This document shows, piece by piece, positions 49,097 to 56,718 of a stretch of 57,011 nucleotides of DNA. Position numbers and translations under genes: made by a program. Origin of the DNA: UBA5500 sp023622465 (GTDB lineage Bacteria; Bacillota; UBA994; UBA5500); NCBI GenBank assembly GCA_023622465.1, contig JAMNZE010000146.1:1-57011 (forward strand), given 5' to 3'. How positions within the stretch are numbered: the stretch's first letter is position 1; each line of letters starts with the position of its first letter. The notes beneath the pieces are model-generated. The model worked only from the letters and a program-made list of their open reading frames with translations, had not been told where the DNA came from and did no database searches.

Positions 49097-50604
49097 AGTA
49101 CCAGAAGGAAATAGTAACTGGTCTAGTGGCCGGGGTACTAATCTTCGCTGCCCACATAGGTATTAACGTTATTCCCTTTATCCTATTTCTTGGTTTTATC
49201 TATTTTGTAACTAACCGCTTTGGCGTCAACAACCTACAAGGTAAGGCAGGAACCTTGATTTCTGCCGCCACCAAAGAACAATTGATTAATTTTGATGATA
49301 TCGGTGGCCAGGCGGCTGCTAAACAAGAACTAATTGAAGCCCTGGATTTTATAAATCAGCACCAGGAAGCAAAACGCTTAGGTATCAGGCCTTTGAAAGG
49401 CCTGTTGTTAAGCGGCCCTCCCGGTACGGGAAAGACATTATTGGCTAAAGCTGCTGCAGCTTATACCGACTCGGTCTTTATAGCAGCCAGCGGTAGCGAG
49501 TTTGTGGAAATGTATGCGGGTGTGGGGGCCCAGCGTGTACGTCAATTGTTTGAACAGGCTAAAACGGCTGCCCGCAAGCAAAACAAGTCTAAAGCTATCA
49601 TTTTTATAGACGAGATCGACGTCTTAGGGGGGCAGCGGGGTAAGCATAGCAGCCATCTAGAATATGATCAGACCCTGAATCAACTGCTGGTTGAGATGGA
49701 TGGCATTGCTAATACCAGCGACATTCAGATGCTAGTGATAGGAGCTACTAACCGGCCCGATTTACTGGATGGGGCCCTGTTACGCCCGGGTCGATTCGAC
49801 CGCCTGGTAAAGGTGGACTTGCCGGAAAAGGAAGCACGGCTGCAGATTCTGCAGGTGCATACTCGCAATAAACCACTAGCACCCGATATAGACTTGGCCC
49901 AAGTGGCGCAGGAGACCTATGGCTTTTCGGGGGCCCATTTGGAGAGCCTAGCCAACGAGGCGGCCATTCTGGCCATGCGTGAAGGCGCAGCCTACATTGA
50001 GCAACGCCATTTTCAGCGAAGCATAGATAAAGTCATGCTGGGTGAGCAACACGATCGGCGCCCATCGTTGGCTGAGCAACAGCGAATTAGTTTGCATGAG
50101 GCGGGCCATGCCCTAGTGGCTGAGCATGTGCGTCCCGGGTCGGTAGCAACTGTTACCATTTTGTCGCGGGGCGATACCCTGGGTTATGTACGTCAGACGG
50201 TGGATGATGAAGCTGTCTATTTGCAAACCGAGGAGCAAATCCGCCAGCAACTATGGGTCTTGTTAGCGGGGTCGGTGGCAGAGGAGCTTACGCTGGGTTG
50301 TCGCAGTACGGGAGCCCGCGGCGACTTCCAAAAGGCCATCGAGTTAGCACGCCGTTATGTGTTGGCCGGCATGTCTCCGTTGGGTATTATAGATGAATCC
50401 GTACTGGCGAAGGACGAATTCCATAGAGCCCAGCAAAAGCTTTTGCAGGAGATCGAGCAAGGGGTACGTGCCTATTTGACGGAGCACCTGGACACTCTCA
50501 AGCATGTTGCCGTCAAGTTACAGCAGGAAGAACGTCTATCCGGGGCCCAGTTGCGAGAATTGTTATGCACACCGAAGAAACATGGCGACGCTGAGGACGC
50601 ATAA
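49093..50604 (+). CDS. FtsH-like membrane AAA+ zinc metalloprotease (short variant)
   Basis: The 503-residue product is built like FtsH but shorter (FtsH is usually 600 or more). It has a hydrophobic N-terminal region (residues 10-40) with no periplasmic domain, an AAA+ module (Walker A GPPGTGKT at 108-115, Walker B IIFIDEIDV, SRH ATNRPDLLDGALLRPGRFDR) and an M41-type peptidase domain with the zinc motif H335-E-A-G-H339 and the likely distal ligand in RGDFQKAIELARRYV. It starts with TTG overlapping the upstream stop. It is probably a paralogue of the main FtsH, with a dedicated membrane partner encoded just upstream. Confidence 0.88.
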   Translation: MKYQKEIVTGLVAGVLIFAAHIGINVIPFILFLGFIYFVTNRFGVNNLQGKAGTLISAATKEQLINFDDIGGQAAAKQELIEALDFINQHQEAKRLGIRPLKGLLLSGPPGTGKTLLAKAAAAYTDSVFIAASGSEFVEMYAGVGAQRVRQLFEQAKTAARKQNKSKAIIFIDEIDVLGGQRGKHSSHLEYDQTLNQLLVEMDGIANTSDIQMLVIGATNRPDLLDGALLRPGRFDRLVKVDLPEKEARLQILQVHTRNKPLAPDIDLAQVAQETYGFSGAHLESLANEAAILAMREGAAYIEQRHFQRSIDKVMLGEQHDRRPSLAEQQRISLHEAGHALVAEHVRPGSVATVTILSRGDTLGYVRQTVDDEAVYLQTEEQIRQQLWVLLAGSVAEELTLGCRSTGARGDFQKAIELARRYVLAGMSPLGIIDESVLAKDEFHRAQQKLLQEIEQGVRAYLTEHLDTLKHVAVKLQQEERLSGAQLRELLCTPKKHGDAEDA

Positions 50605-50610
50605 AAATAT

Positions 50611-50637
50611 CTGCCCATTACGGGCAGCTTTTTTTTG
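50611..50637 (+). terminator. Intrinsic terminator after the FtsH-like gene
   Basis: CTGCCC pairs with GGGCAG around ATTAC and is followed by T8. Confidence 0.9.
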
Positions 50638-50674
50638 TCTTTGTTAAGGCTGGCAGGTAAGCGATGTAGCTATG

Positions 50675-50683
50675 TGGAATAAT
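50675..50683 (+). promoter_or_regulatory. Possible extended -10 promoter of cinA
   Basis: TGG precedes AATAAT (50678-50683), 48 bp before the cinA start and after a terminator. No clear -35 box. Confidence 0.35.
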
Positions 50684-50730
50684 TAGTGGGGGATGGCACC
50701 CAGCTTGCACTTAACCAGGAGGCGGGACAG

Positions 50731-51987
50731 ATGAATGCAGAAATAATAGCCGTAGGTACCGAGATATTGCTAGGTCAAATAGTGAATACTAACGCTCAAT
50801 TTCTATCTCAAGAAATGGCTGCATTGGGGATAGGCGTATATTACCATTCAGTAGTAGGCGATAACCTAAAACGTTTAGTGGAAACTTTTCAACAAGCTTG
50901 GGAGCGTTCGTCGATAGTTATTTTAACCGGTGGTCTGGGACCGACTACCGATGACCTGACACGAGAAGGCGTGGCCTTGGCTCTCCAGCGTCCCCTTAGT
51001 TTTCGTGAAGACGTATGGCAGGAGATTTGTGCCAATATGCAGCGGGCCAATCGCCCTATTCCTGAAAACAATCGGCGCCAGGCTATGGTGCCCGAGGGCG
51101 CCATTGTCTTGCCGAACCCGCGGGGCACCGCTCCCGGGTTGATTATTCCAGAAGGTGAACGCTTGGCTGTTCTATTGCCAGGGCCGCCGCGGGAAATGCA
51201 GCCCATGTTCTTCGACCACGTGCGTCCCTTGTTGGCTCAAAAGGTTGGCCATAGCGTTATTCTATCCCGCAGTTTACGGGTGGTTGGTATCGGCGAGGCG
51301 GCTTTAGAGGAGCAGATTGCCGACCTAATTGCCGCCCAAAGTAATCCTACCATCGCCCTTTATGCCAGCCTAGGTGAACTGCAAATTCGTGTCACGGCCC
51401 AAGCTGCCGACGAGGAAAGGGCTAGAGAATTGATCGCTCCCGTGGAAGAGGCTATCCGGCGACGTATCGGTAGTGCAGTTTATGGTGTCGATCAGGACAC
51501 TTTGCCCAGTGTATTGGGCCAGCTGTTGCGGCAGCGGGGGTATAAGTTGGCCCTTGCCGAATCCTGTACGGGCGGTTTGCTGGGCAGCATGATCACCGAC
51601 GTTCCCGGTAGCTCCGATTATTTTGCGGCTAGCTATGTCACCTACAGTAATGAAGCTAAAGAGAAAACGTTAGGGGTTCCTGCGCAGCTTATTCGGGAGC
51701 AGGGCGCGGTAAGTGCTGCCTGTGCCGAGGCTATGGCCCAGGGGGCCAGGAAGGCTAGCGGTGCCGATGTGAGTATTGCTATTACTGGTATTGCGGGGCC
51801 CGGTGGTGGCACTGCCGACAAACCAGTAGGTACCGTTTATGTGGCCGTTATCGCTCCCGAAGGACAGCTGGTGGAAAAATTGTCACTGCGGGGTGAACGG
51901 GCAGCCATCCGTACCCGCGCAGCTAAAGCGGCCCTCAACTTGGCCCGCTTAGTGCTGCTGAAAGAAAGGGCGAGTGAGGCCGAATAA
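50731..51987 (+). CDS. cinA: CinA family protein (competence/damage-inducible, NMN amidohydrolase type)
   Basis: CinA proteins combine an N-terminal MoCF-like/ADP-ribose pyrophosphatase domain (AEIIAVGTEILLGQIVNTN, ILTGGLGPTTDDLTREG) with a C-terminal NMN deamidase domain (LALAESCTGGLLGSMITDVPGSS). All of this is present in 418 residues, the family's normal length. The ATG follows AGGAGGCGGG; earlier in-frame starts lack such a site. It lies directly upstream of recA, as in many Gram-positives. No terminator separates them, but recA has its own regulatory region. Confidence 0.95.
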   Translation: MNAEIIAVGTEILLGQIVNTNAQFLSQEMAALGIGVYYHSVVGDNLKRLVETFQQAWERSSIVILTGGLGPTTDDLTREGVALALQRPLSFREDVWQEICANMQRANRPIPENNRRQAMVPEGAIVLPNPRGTAPGLIIPEGERLAVLLPGPPREMQPMFFDHVRPLLAQKVGHSVILSRSLRVVGIGEAALEEQIADLIAAQSNPTIALYASLGELQIRVTAQAADEERARELIAPVEEAIRRRIGSAVYGVDQDTLPSVLGQLLRQRGYKLALAESCTGGLLGSMITDVPGSSDYFAASYVTYSNEAKEKTLGVPAQLIREQGAVSAACAEAMAQGARKASGADVSIAITGIAGPGGGTADKPVGTVYVAVIAPEGQLVEKLSLRGERAAIRTRAAKAALNLARLVLLKERASEAE

Positions 51988-52026
51988 AGGAGCTTGAGCT
52001 AGAAATAGCCCTAAAATGACGCCAGC

Positions 52027-52040
52027 CGAACATATGTGCG
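52027..52040 (+). promoter_or_regulatory. LexA (SOS) operator upstream of recA
   Basis: CGAACATATGTGCG differs from the Gram-positive LexA consensus palindrome CGAACATATGTTCG at one base. It lies about 25 bp before the probable recA -10 box. Confidence 0.8.
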
Positions 52041-52063
52041 GTTAGAAGGCGGTTGGACAACTA

Positions 52064-52072
52064 TGTTATGCT
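52064..52072 (+). promoter_or_regulatory. Probable extended -10 of the recA promoter
   Basis: TGT precedes TATGCT (52067-52072), 37 bp before the recA start. The LexA box covers the region just upstream of the expected -35 (TTAGAA, 52042-52047). Confidence 0.45.
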
Positions 52073-52108
52073 GACATTAGAAAATTTAGGTTTGTGGGGG
52101 GAAGATGA

Positions 52109-53137
52109 ATGAATAAGGCGGGCGCATTAGAGATAGCTCTCAGTCAGATTGAAAAGCAATTTGGTAAAGGTGCGGTTATGCGCTTAGGGGAAGAATCTAC
52201 ACGCTTAGTCCACGATGTAATCCCCACGGGAGCCCTGGCTTTGGATATTGCGCTAGGAGTTGGCGGCGTTCCTCGTGGCCGCATTATTGAAGTCTTTGGT
52301 CCCGAGTCATCGGGTAAGACAACGGTGACTTTGCATATGATTGCGGAAGCCCAGAAATTGGGCGGTATCGCTGCCTTCATCGATGCGGAGCACGCATTAG
52401 ATCCGGTCTATGCCAGCAATTTGGGAGTCTGTATCGATGACTTGCTAGTTTCCCAGCCGGATACGGGTGAACAAGCCTTAGAAATCACGGAGGCACTGGT
52501 GCGCAGTGGTGCGGTGGATATAATTGTGGTTGACTCGGTGGCCGCTTTGGTGCCTCGGGCGGAAATAGAAGGGGAAATGGGGGACTCCCATGTGGGGTTG
52601 CAGGCCCGTTTAATGTCGCAAGCCTTGCGCAAATTGGCTGGTGCCATTAACCGCTCCCGTTCGGTGGTTGTATTTATTAATCAGCTGCGGGAAAAGGTGG
52701 GCGTCATGTTTGGTAATCCGGAAGTTACTCCCGGCGGCAGGGCTCTCAAATTCTACTCTTCGGTGCGTCTAGAAGTGCGCCGCGTAGAAACGTTGAAGCA
52801 GGGTACCGAAATGGTGGGTAATCGTACCCGTGTTAAGGTAGTTAAGAATAAGGTGGCCCCGCCTTTTAAACAAGCCGAGTTTGATCTTATGTATGGTGAA
52901 GGTATATCGAAAGAAGGCAATATATTAGACATCGGTGTGGAAGCTGATATCGTAACTAAGAGTGGGGCTTGGTATTCCTATGAAGGTGAGCGTTTAGGGC
53001 AAGGACGGGAGAATGCTAAAGCTTCATTACGGGCAAACCCCGAGCTAGCGCAGGAAATAGAACAACGTATTCGTGAAAAATTCCAGCTCGGCCAAGTCAA
53101 AGCGTTAAGTGGAGATGAAACGGACGACGCGGAGTAA
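52109..53137 (+). CDS. recA: Recombinase RecA
   Basis: RecA forms the filament that carries out strand exchange and triggers LexA self-cleavage. The 342-residue product has Walker A GPESSGKT (residues 64-71), the DNA loops (L1 around AEIEGEMGDSHVGLQARLMSQALRK... region, L2 INQLREKVGVMFGNPEVTPGG) and the acidic C-terminal tail (ETDDAE). The ATG at 52109 follows GGGGGGAAG; an out-of-frame ATG at 52105 stops after three codons. recX overlaps its end by 23 bp. Confidence 0.98.
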   Translation: MNKAGALEIALSQIEKQFGKGAVMRLGEESTRLVHDVIPTGALALDIALGVGGVPRGRIIEVFGPESSGKTTVTLHMIAEAQKLGGIAAFIDAEHALDPVYASNLGVCIDDLLVSQPDTGEQALEITEALVRSGAVDIIVVDSVAALVPRAEIEGEMGDSHVGLQARLMSQALRKLAGAINRSRSVVVFINQLREKVGVMFGNPEVTPGGRALKFYSSVRLEVRRVETLKQGTEMVGNRTRVKVVKNKVAPPFKQAEFDLMYGEGISKEGNILDIGVEADIVTKSGAWYSYEGERLGQGRENAKASLRANPELAQEIEQRIREKFQLGQVKALSGDETDDAE

Positions 53138-53600
53138 GCCAAAAAGCGGTGCTCGCTCCTATGCCTTATGGCTACTAGGCCGACAGCCCTACACTACCTC
53201 CCGCTTACGCGAGCGTTTGCTGCGGCGGGGTTATGATGAAGAGGAAACGAGCGACGCTATAGGCTATCTGTTGGAAACCGGATATCTAAACGATGCTAGC
53301 TATGCGGCCGACTTTGTTGCCCGTCGTGCTTTAGCCGGGCATGGGCCCCGTAAATTGCGCTGGGAACTCAATAGTCGTGGCGTGGCGGATGATATAGTCG
53401 AAGCAGCTATTGGACAAGTATCGCAGCAAACGTTGTTGGAGCAGGCAGCCCGATTAGCCCAGCGTCGCTTGCGGGGAAAGGATCTTGATGACCCTAAAGT
53501 GATAGCTAACCTGTATCGCTACCTTTTACAACGCGGCTATGATTACGATTTGGTTGCAGAGATAGTACAAAACCTTGACAGTTACCTGTGTAATAGTTAA
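53115..53600 (+). CDS. recX: RecA regulatory protein RecX
   Basis: RecX binds RecA filaments and modulates their activity. The 161-residue product consists of three-helix repeats: ALWLLGRQPYTTSRLRERLLRRGY, YLNDASYAADFVARRALAGHGPRKLRWELNSRGV and a third near the C terminus. It begins inside recA with an ATG near AAGTGGAG; an in-frame GTG at 53109 is the alternative. Overlap with recA means that both are controlled by the same LexA-linked promoter. The promoter of the next unit lies inside its last codons. Confidence 0.92.
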   Translation: MKRTTRSKPKSGARSYALWLLGRQPYTTSRLRERLLRRGYDEEETSDAIGYLLETGYLNDASYAADFVARRALAGHGPRKLRWELNSRGVADDIVEAAIGQVSQQTLLEQAARLAQRRLRGKDLDDPKVIANLYRYLLQRGYDYDLVAEIVQNLDSYLCNS

Positions 53601-53603
53601 AAT
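53575..53603 (+). promoter_or_regulatory. Consensus-like sigma-A promoter within the end of recX
   Basis: TTGACA (53575-53580, a perfect -35) and TAAAAT (53598-53603) are exactly 17 bp apart. This is the best promoter match I see in the window. It fires into the recX-rny gap, with a start near 53610. Confidence 0.8.
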
Positions 53604-53609
53604 CTTGCC

Positions 53610-53714
53610 AGAGAGGGTATAAGCGCCCCTTGAGTTTTGGGGTCGGCTTTGACTGGTATTGCAGCCAGAAAAGTAATTTTAATCTTTTAGGCCGAGATTC
53701 TCTCGGCCTTTTTT
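53610..53714 (+). ncRNA. Candidate structured small RNA (or terminated leader) between recX and rny
   Basis: A transcript of about 105 nt would run from the strong promoter to a perfect terminator. It can fold into a hairpin at 53621-53649 (AAGC/GCTT and CCCC/GGGG with small bulges), a CTGG/CCAG hairpin at 53653-53668, an AAAAG/CTTTT hairpin at 53669-53688 and the terminator. It contains no plausible open reading frame with a ribosome binding site. It matches no RNA family that I recognise (not tmRNA, 6S, SRP or a familiar riboswitch). It may be a free small RNA or an attenuated leader of rny. Confidence 0.5.
53688..53714 (+). terminator. Perfect intrinsic terminator of the candidate small RNA
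   Basis: GGCCGAGA (53690-53697) pairs perfectly with TCTCGGCC (53701-53708) around TTC and runs into T6. Confidence 0.92.
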
Positions 53715-53893
53715 GAAGTATAAAGGTGTGGTCGCTCGTTTTTATGTCTATGATAAATAAAAGCAGTAGCAAAAGACCACCACCTGAAGGCTAACCAGCT
53801 GAGCCTTTCTAGAGTGATTACTAACATTTATGGGGTTAAGTACCTTGAAAAGTAAAAAAGGAGGTTTGAGTTATAGATACGGGACAGGTATTC
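53715..53893 (+). other. Intergenic region before rny
   Basis: About 180 bp without a recognisable gene. It has no clear sigma-A promoter. A strong AAAAAAGGAGG ribosome binding site lies at 53854-53864, followed by an in-frame TGA at 53867 and an ATA at 53873 before the first ATG. Confidence 0.6.
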
Positions 53894-55420
53894 ATGTGGG
53901 CAGTGACTGTAGTAGGTATCCCGCTGGCTGGAGTGGCTGGCTATTTATATCGCAAGAAGATTGCCGAACAAAAAATCGGTGGCGCTGAACAAGAAGCCCT
54001 CCGCATTGTAGAAGAAGCGAAGAAGACGGCCGAAGCTAAGCGCAGAGAAGTGCTGCTAGAGGCAAAAGAAGAGGTACATCGTTTGCGTGCCGATCTGGAC
54101 AAAGAAGTGCGGGACCGTCGCTCCGAATTACAACGCATGGAACGACGCGTCATTCAGAAAGAAGAAACCTTGGAACGCAAACTGGAGCACCTGGAAAAGA
54201 AGGAAGAACAGGTGCAACGCAAGAGCAACGATCTGGAGCGACAAAAGGAAAAGGTTAACGAGATTATCGCCCAGCAGCAGGCTGAATTAGAGCGTATATC
54301 TGGCTTAAGCTCTCAGGAAGCTAAGCAAATGCTTTTGCAAAGCATTGAAAACGAAATTCAGCAGGAAGCAGCCCTAATGATTAAGGATATGGAAACCAAG
54401 GCGCGAGAAGAGGGCGAGAAACGGGCGCGAGAGATCATCACGCTGGCTATTCAGCGTTGTGCAGCCGATCACGTGGCTGAAACAACCGTATCGGTAGTCG
54501 AATTGCCCAATGATGAAATGAAAGGGCGCATAATCGGCCGCGAGGGACGTAACATTCGTACCTTTGAAACCCTTACTGGTATCGATCTGATTATTGACGA
54601 TACCCCCGAAGCCGTTATCTTATCGGGTTTTGATCCTATTAGGCGCGAAGTTGCCCGGGTGGCTTTAGAGCGCCTAGTGGCGGATGGTCGCATCCATCCA
54701 GCTCGCATTGAGGAAATGGTAGAGAAGGCCCGGCGAGAAGTGGATGTGCGTATTCGGGAAGAAGGTGAGCGGGCTATTTTGGAGATCGGGATCCACGGTT
54801 TGAATCCCGAGTTGGTGAAATTGCTGGGGCGCTTGCATTTCCGCACCAGCTACGGCCAGAATGTGCTTAAACATTCTATGGAGGTAGCTCATCTGGCTGG
54901 GATTATGGCGGCCGAGTTAGGGGCCGATGTTAACATAGCTAAGAGGGCCGGCTTGCTACACGATATTGGCAAAGCTATCGATCATGAGGTGGAAGGTCCT
55001 CATGTAAGTATTGGTGCCGATTTGGCTAAGAAGTACCGCGAGCATCCGGCCGTTGTACATGCTATAGCTGCTCATCATAACGATATTGAACCACAAACCA
55101 TAGAGGCGGTTTTAGTACAGGCAGCTGATGCGGTATCGGCGGCCCGACCGGGAGCCCGTCGCGAGAGCTTGGAGAGTTATATCCGGCGCTTGGAGAAGTT
55201 AGAAGAAATAGCCGATTCCTTCGCCGGCGTAGAAAAGACCTATGCCATCCAAGCCGGCCGTGAGATTCGTATCATTGTCAAACCCGATAAAGTGGACGAC
55301 TTGGCATCGGTACGTATCGCTCGGGACGTTGCCAAGAAGGTGGAGAACGAACTGGATTATCCTGGCCAAATCAAAGTAACTGTTATCAGAGAAACGAGAG
55401 CTGTAGATTATGCAAAATAG
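53894..55420 (+). CDS. rny: Ribonuclease Y
   Basis: RNase Y is the membrane-bound endonuclease that starts mRNA decay in many Firmicutes. The 508-residue product has an N-terminal membrane helix, a long coiled coil (about residues 20-150), a KH domain (IIGREGRNIRTFETLTGIDL) and an HD domain (LLHDIGKAIDHE, H356-D357). ATG 53894 is the first conventional start but has no good ribosome binding site. The strong site at 53854-53864 fits an ATA at 53873, which would add seven residues and bring the length nearer the usual 515-520. Confidence 0.95.
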   Translation: MWAVTVVGIPLAGVAGYLYRKKIAEQKIGGAEQEALRIVEEAKKTAEAKRREVLLEAKEEVHRLRADLDKEVRDRRSELQRMERRVIQKEETLERKLEHLEKKEEQVQRKSNDLERQKEKVNEIIAQQQAELERISGLSSQEAKQMLLQSIENEIQQEAALMIKDMETKAREEGEKRAREIITLAIQRCAADHVAETTVSVVELPNDEMKGRIIGREGRNIRTFETLTGIDLIIDDTPEAVILSGFDPIRREVARVALERLVADGRIHPARIEEMVEKARREVDVRIREEGERAILEIGIHGLNPELVKLLGRLHFRTSYGQNVLKHSMEVAHLAGIMAAELGADVNIAKRAGLLHDIGKAIDHEVEGPHVSIGADLAKKYREHPAVVHAIAAHHNDIEPQTIEAVLVQAADAVSAARPGARRESLESYIRRLEKLEEIADSFAGVEKTYAIQAGREIRIIVKPDKVDDLASVRIARDVAKKVENELDYPGQIKVTVIRETRAVDYAK

Positions 55421-55445
55421 CGGCGGAAATTCCGTCGCTTTTTTG
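55419..55445 (+). terminator. Intrinsic terminator after rny
   Basis: AGCGGCGGA pairs with TCCGTCGCT (one G-T pair) around AAT and leads into TTTTTT; it includes the last bases of the rny stop codon. Confidence 0.88.
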
Positions 55446-55508
55446 TTTCTATTGCTTAAAGAAGGTAAAATAAAAAAAGGACCTTAATACTGAGAAAGGG
55501 GCGAGCAT

Positions 55509-56300
55509 ATGCTTGGTATACTTTTCATTGGGGATGTGGTGGGTAGGCCTGGCCGTCGCAGCTTGTCCACTCTGATTAGTAAAGTAAAGCGACAGCATCC
55601 GGTTGATTTGGTAATTGCTAATGGAGAAAACTCAGCCGGTGGCACTGGTATTACCCGAGACGTGGCTCACCAGCTGTTTCATGCCGGTGTAGACATTATC
55701 ACTAGTGGCAATCACATCTGGGATAAACGGGAGGCCCTCGATTTATTGAATGAGGAAAAGCGAATTATTCGTCCGGCCAACTATCCTCCCAATACGCCGG
55801 GGCAGGGCAGTGTGGTGGTGGAAATAGGTTTACCGCCCCGCCGGGTGCTCATTATGAATCTTTGTGGTCGTACATTTATGCCCGACATGGATTGCCCCTT
55901 TCGTACTGCAGATCATATTTTGCACACCCAGGCCCGTAGCGGCGATATTATCATAGTTGATTTTCATGCCGAAGCCACGTCGGAAAAGGCAGCTTTAGGT
56001 TACTATTTGGACGGAAGGGTAACTGCCGTCTTCGGCACCCACACCCATGTGCAAACGGCCGATGAACGTTTGCTGCCCCAGGGTACGGCTTTCATTTCCG
56101 ATGTGGGTATGGTAGGGCCCCTTAACTCCATTCTGGGGGTAGAAATAGAACCTGTGTTACATAAATTCTTAACCGCATTGCCGGTTCGCTTTGAAGTGGC
56201 CAAAGGGCCTGTGATAAGCAATGCGGTCTATCTGACAGTGGAGGCCGATTCCCACCTGGCGGCTAATCCCCCTCTACGAATTAGAGAGATAATTGACTGA
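55509..56300 (+). CDS. ymdB: YmdB-type metallophosphoesterase (cyclic nucleotide phosphodiesterase)
   Basis: YmdB is a dimetal phosphodiesterase that in Bacillus subtilis affects biofilm and motility decisions and hydrolyses 2',3'-cyclic nucleotides. The 263-residue product has the family metal motifs GDVVGRPGR, NGENSAGG, SGNHIWD, DFHAEATSEK and GTHTHVQTAD. Length is normal. The ATG follows GAAAGGGGCG, after the rny terminator. Order rny-ymdB-spoVS matches Bacillus subtilis. Confidence 0.95.
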   Translation: MLGILFIGDVVGRPGRRSLSTLISKVKRQHPVDLVIANGENSAGGTGITRDVAHQLFHAGVDIITSGNHIWDKREALDLLNEEKRIIRPANYPPNTPGQGSVVVEIGLPPRRVLIMNLCGRTFMPDMDCPFRTADHILHTQARSGDIIIVDFHAEATSEKAALGYYLDGRVTAVFGTHTHVQTADERLLPQGTAFISDVGMVGPLNSILGVEIEPVLHKFLTALPVRFEVAKGPVISNAVYLTVEADSHLAANPPLRIREIID

Positions 56301-56382
56301 TTGACCATCCTTTGGGAGAGGACTTAGCCCAGACTTATTGAATATAGTCATAAGTGGACGTGAAGACTGCTTTCGCAGTACT

Positions 56383-56388
56383 TATAAT
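56383..56388 (+). promoter_or_regulatory. Possible -10 box upstream of spoVS
   Basis: A TATAAT stands 35 bp before the spoVS start, without a good -35 box. A sigma-H type site, as in Bacillus subtilis spoVS, was not evident. Confidence 0.3.
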
Positions 56389-56422
56389 CTCACTTATAAA
56401 TCCGGGGCAAGGAGGAATTACG

Positions 56423-56683
56423 GTGGAGCTTTTAAGAGTCTCAGCAAAGTCTAATCCAAATGCGGTAGCAGGTGCATTAGCAGGAGTAATCCGGGAACGC
56501 GGTGCGGCAGAAATACAGGTGGTGGGTGCGGGTGCTCTTAACCAGGCCGTGAAAGCAATTGCTATTGCCCGTGGCTTTGTAGCCCCCAGTGGGATAGACC
56601 TGATTTGCATTCCTGCTTTTGCCGACATTGTAATTGATGGCGAGGAGCGCACCGCTATTAAGCTGATCGTAGAACAGAGATAG
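56423..56683 (+). CDS. spoVS: Stage V sporulation protein S
   Basis: SpoVS is a small Alba-like protein needed for normal spore coat and septation steps. The 86-residue product has exactly the usual length, with LLRVSAKSNPNAVAGALAGVIRERG and LICIPAFADIVIDGEERTAIKLIVE. The GTG at 56423, six bases after AAGGAGGA, is the correct start; the longer in-frame reading from an upstream GTG adds residues with no family counterpart. Confidence 0.96.
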   Translation: MELLRVSAKSNPNAVAGALAGVIRERGAAEIQVVGAGALNQAVKAIAIARGFVAPSGIDLICIPAFADIVIDGEERTAIKLIVEQR

Positions 56684-56718
56684 TCCTTGTTTCGGCTGAG
56701 GTCAAAGGAGGAAAGGAT

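Noticed and set aside
53641..53660. Resemblance of GGGGTCGGCTTTGACTGG in the recX-rny gap to the 5' end of tmRNA
   Set aside because: The transcript is far too short for tmRNA, there is no tag reading frame and no matching acceptor stem with CCA-like 3' end.
56354..56422. Extended spoVS start adding 23 residues
   Set aside because: SpoVS is 86 residues in the family and the GTG at 56423 has an ideal ribosome binding site.
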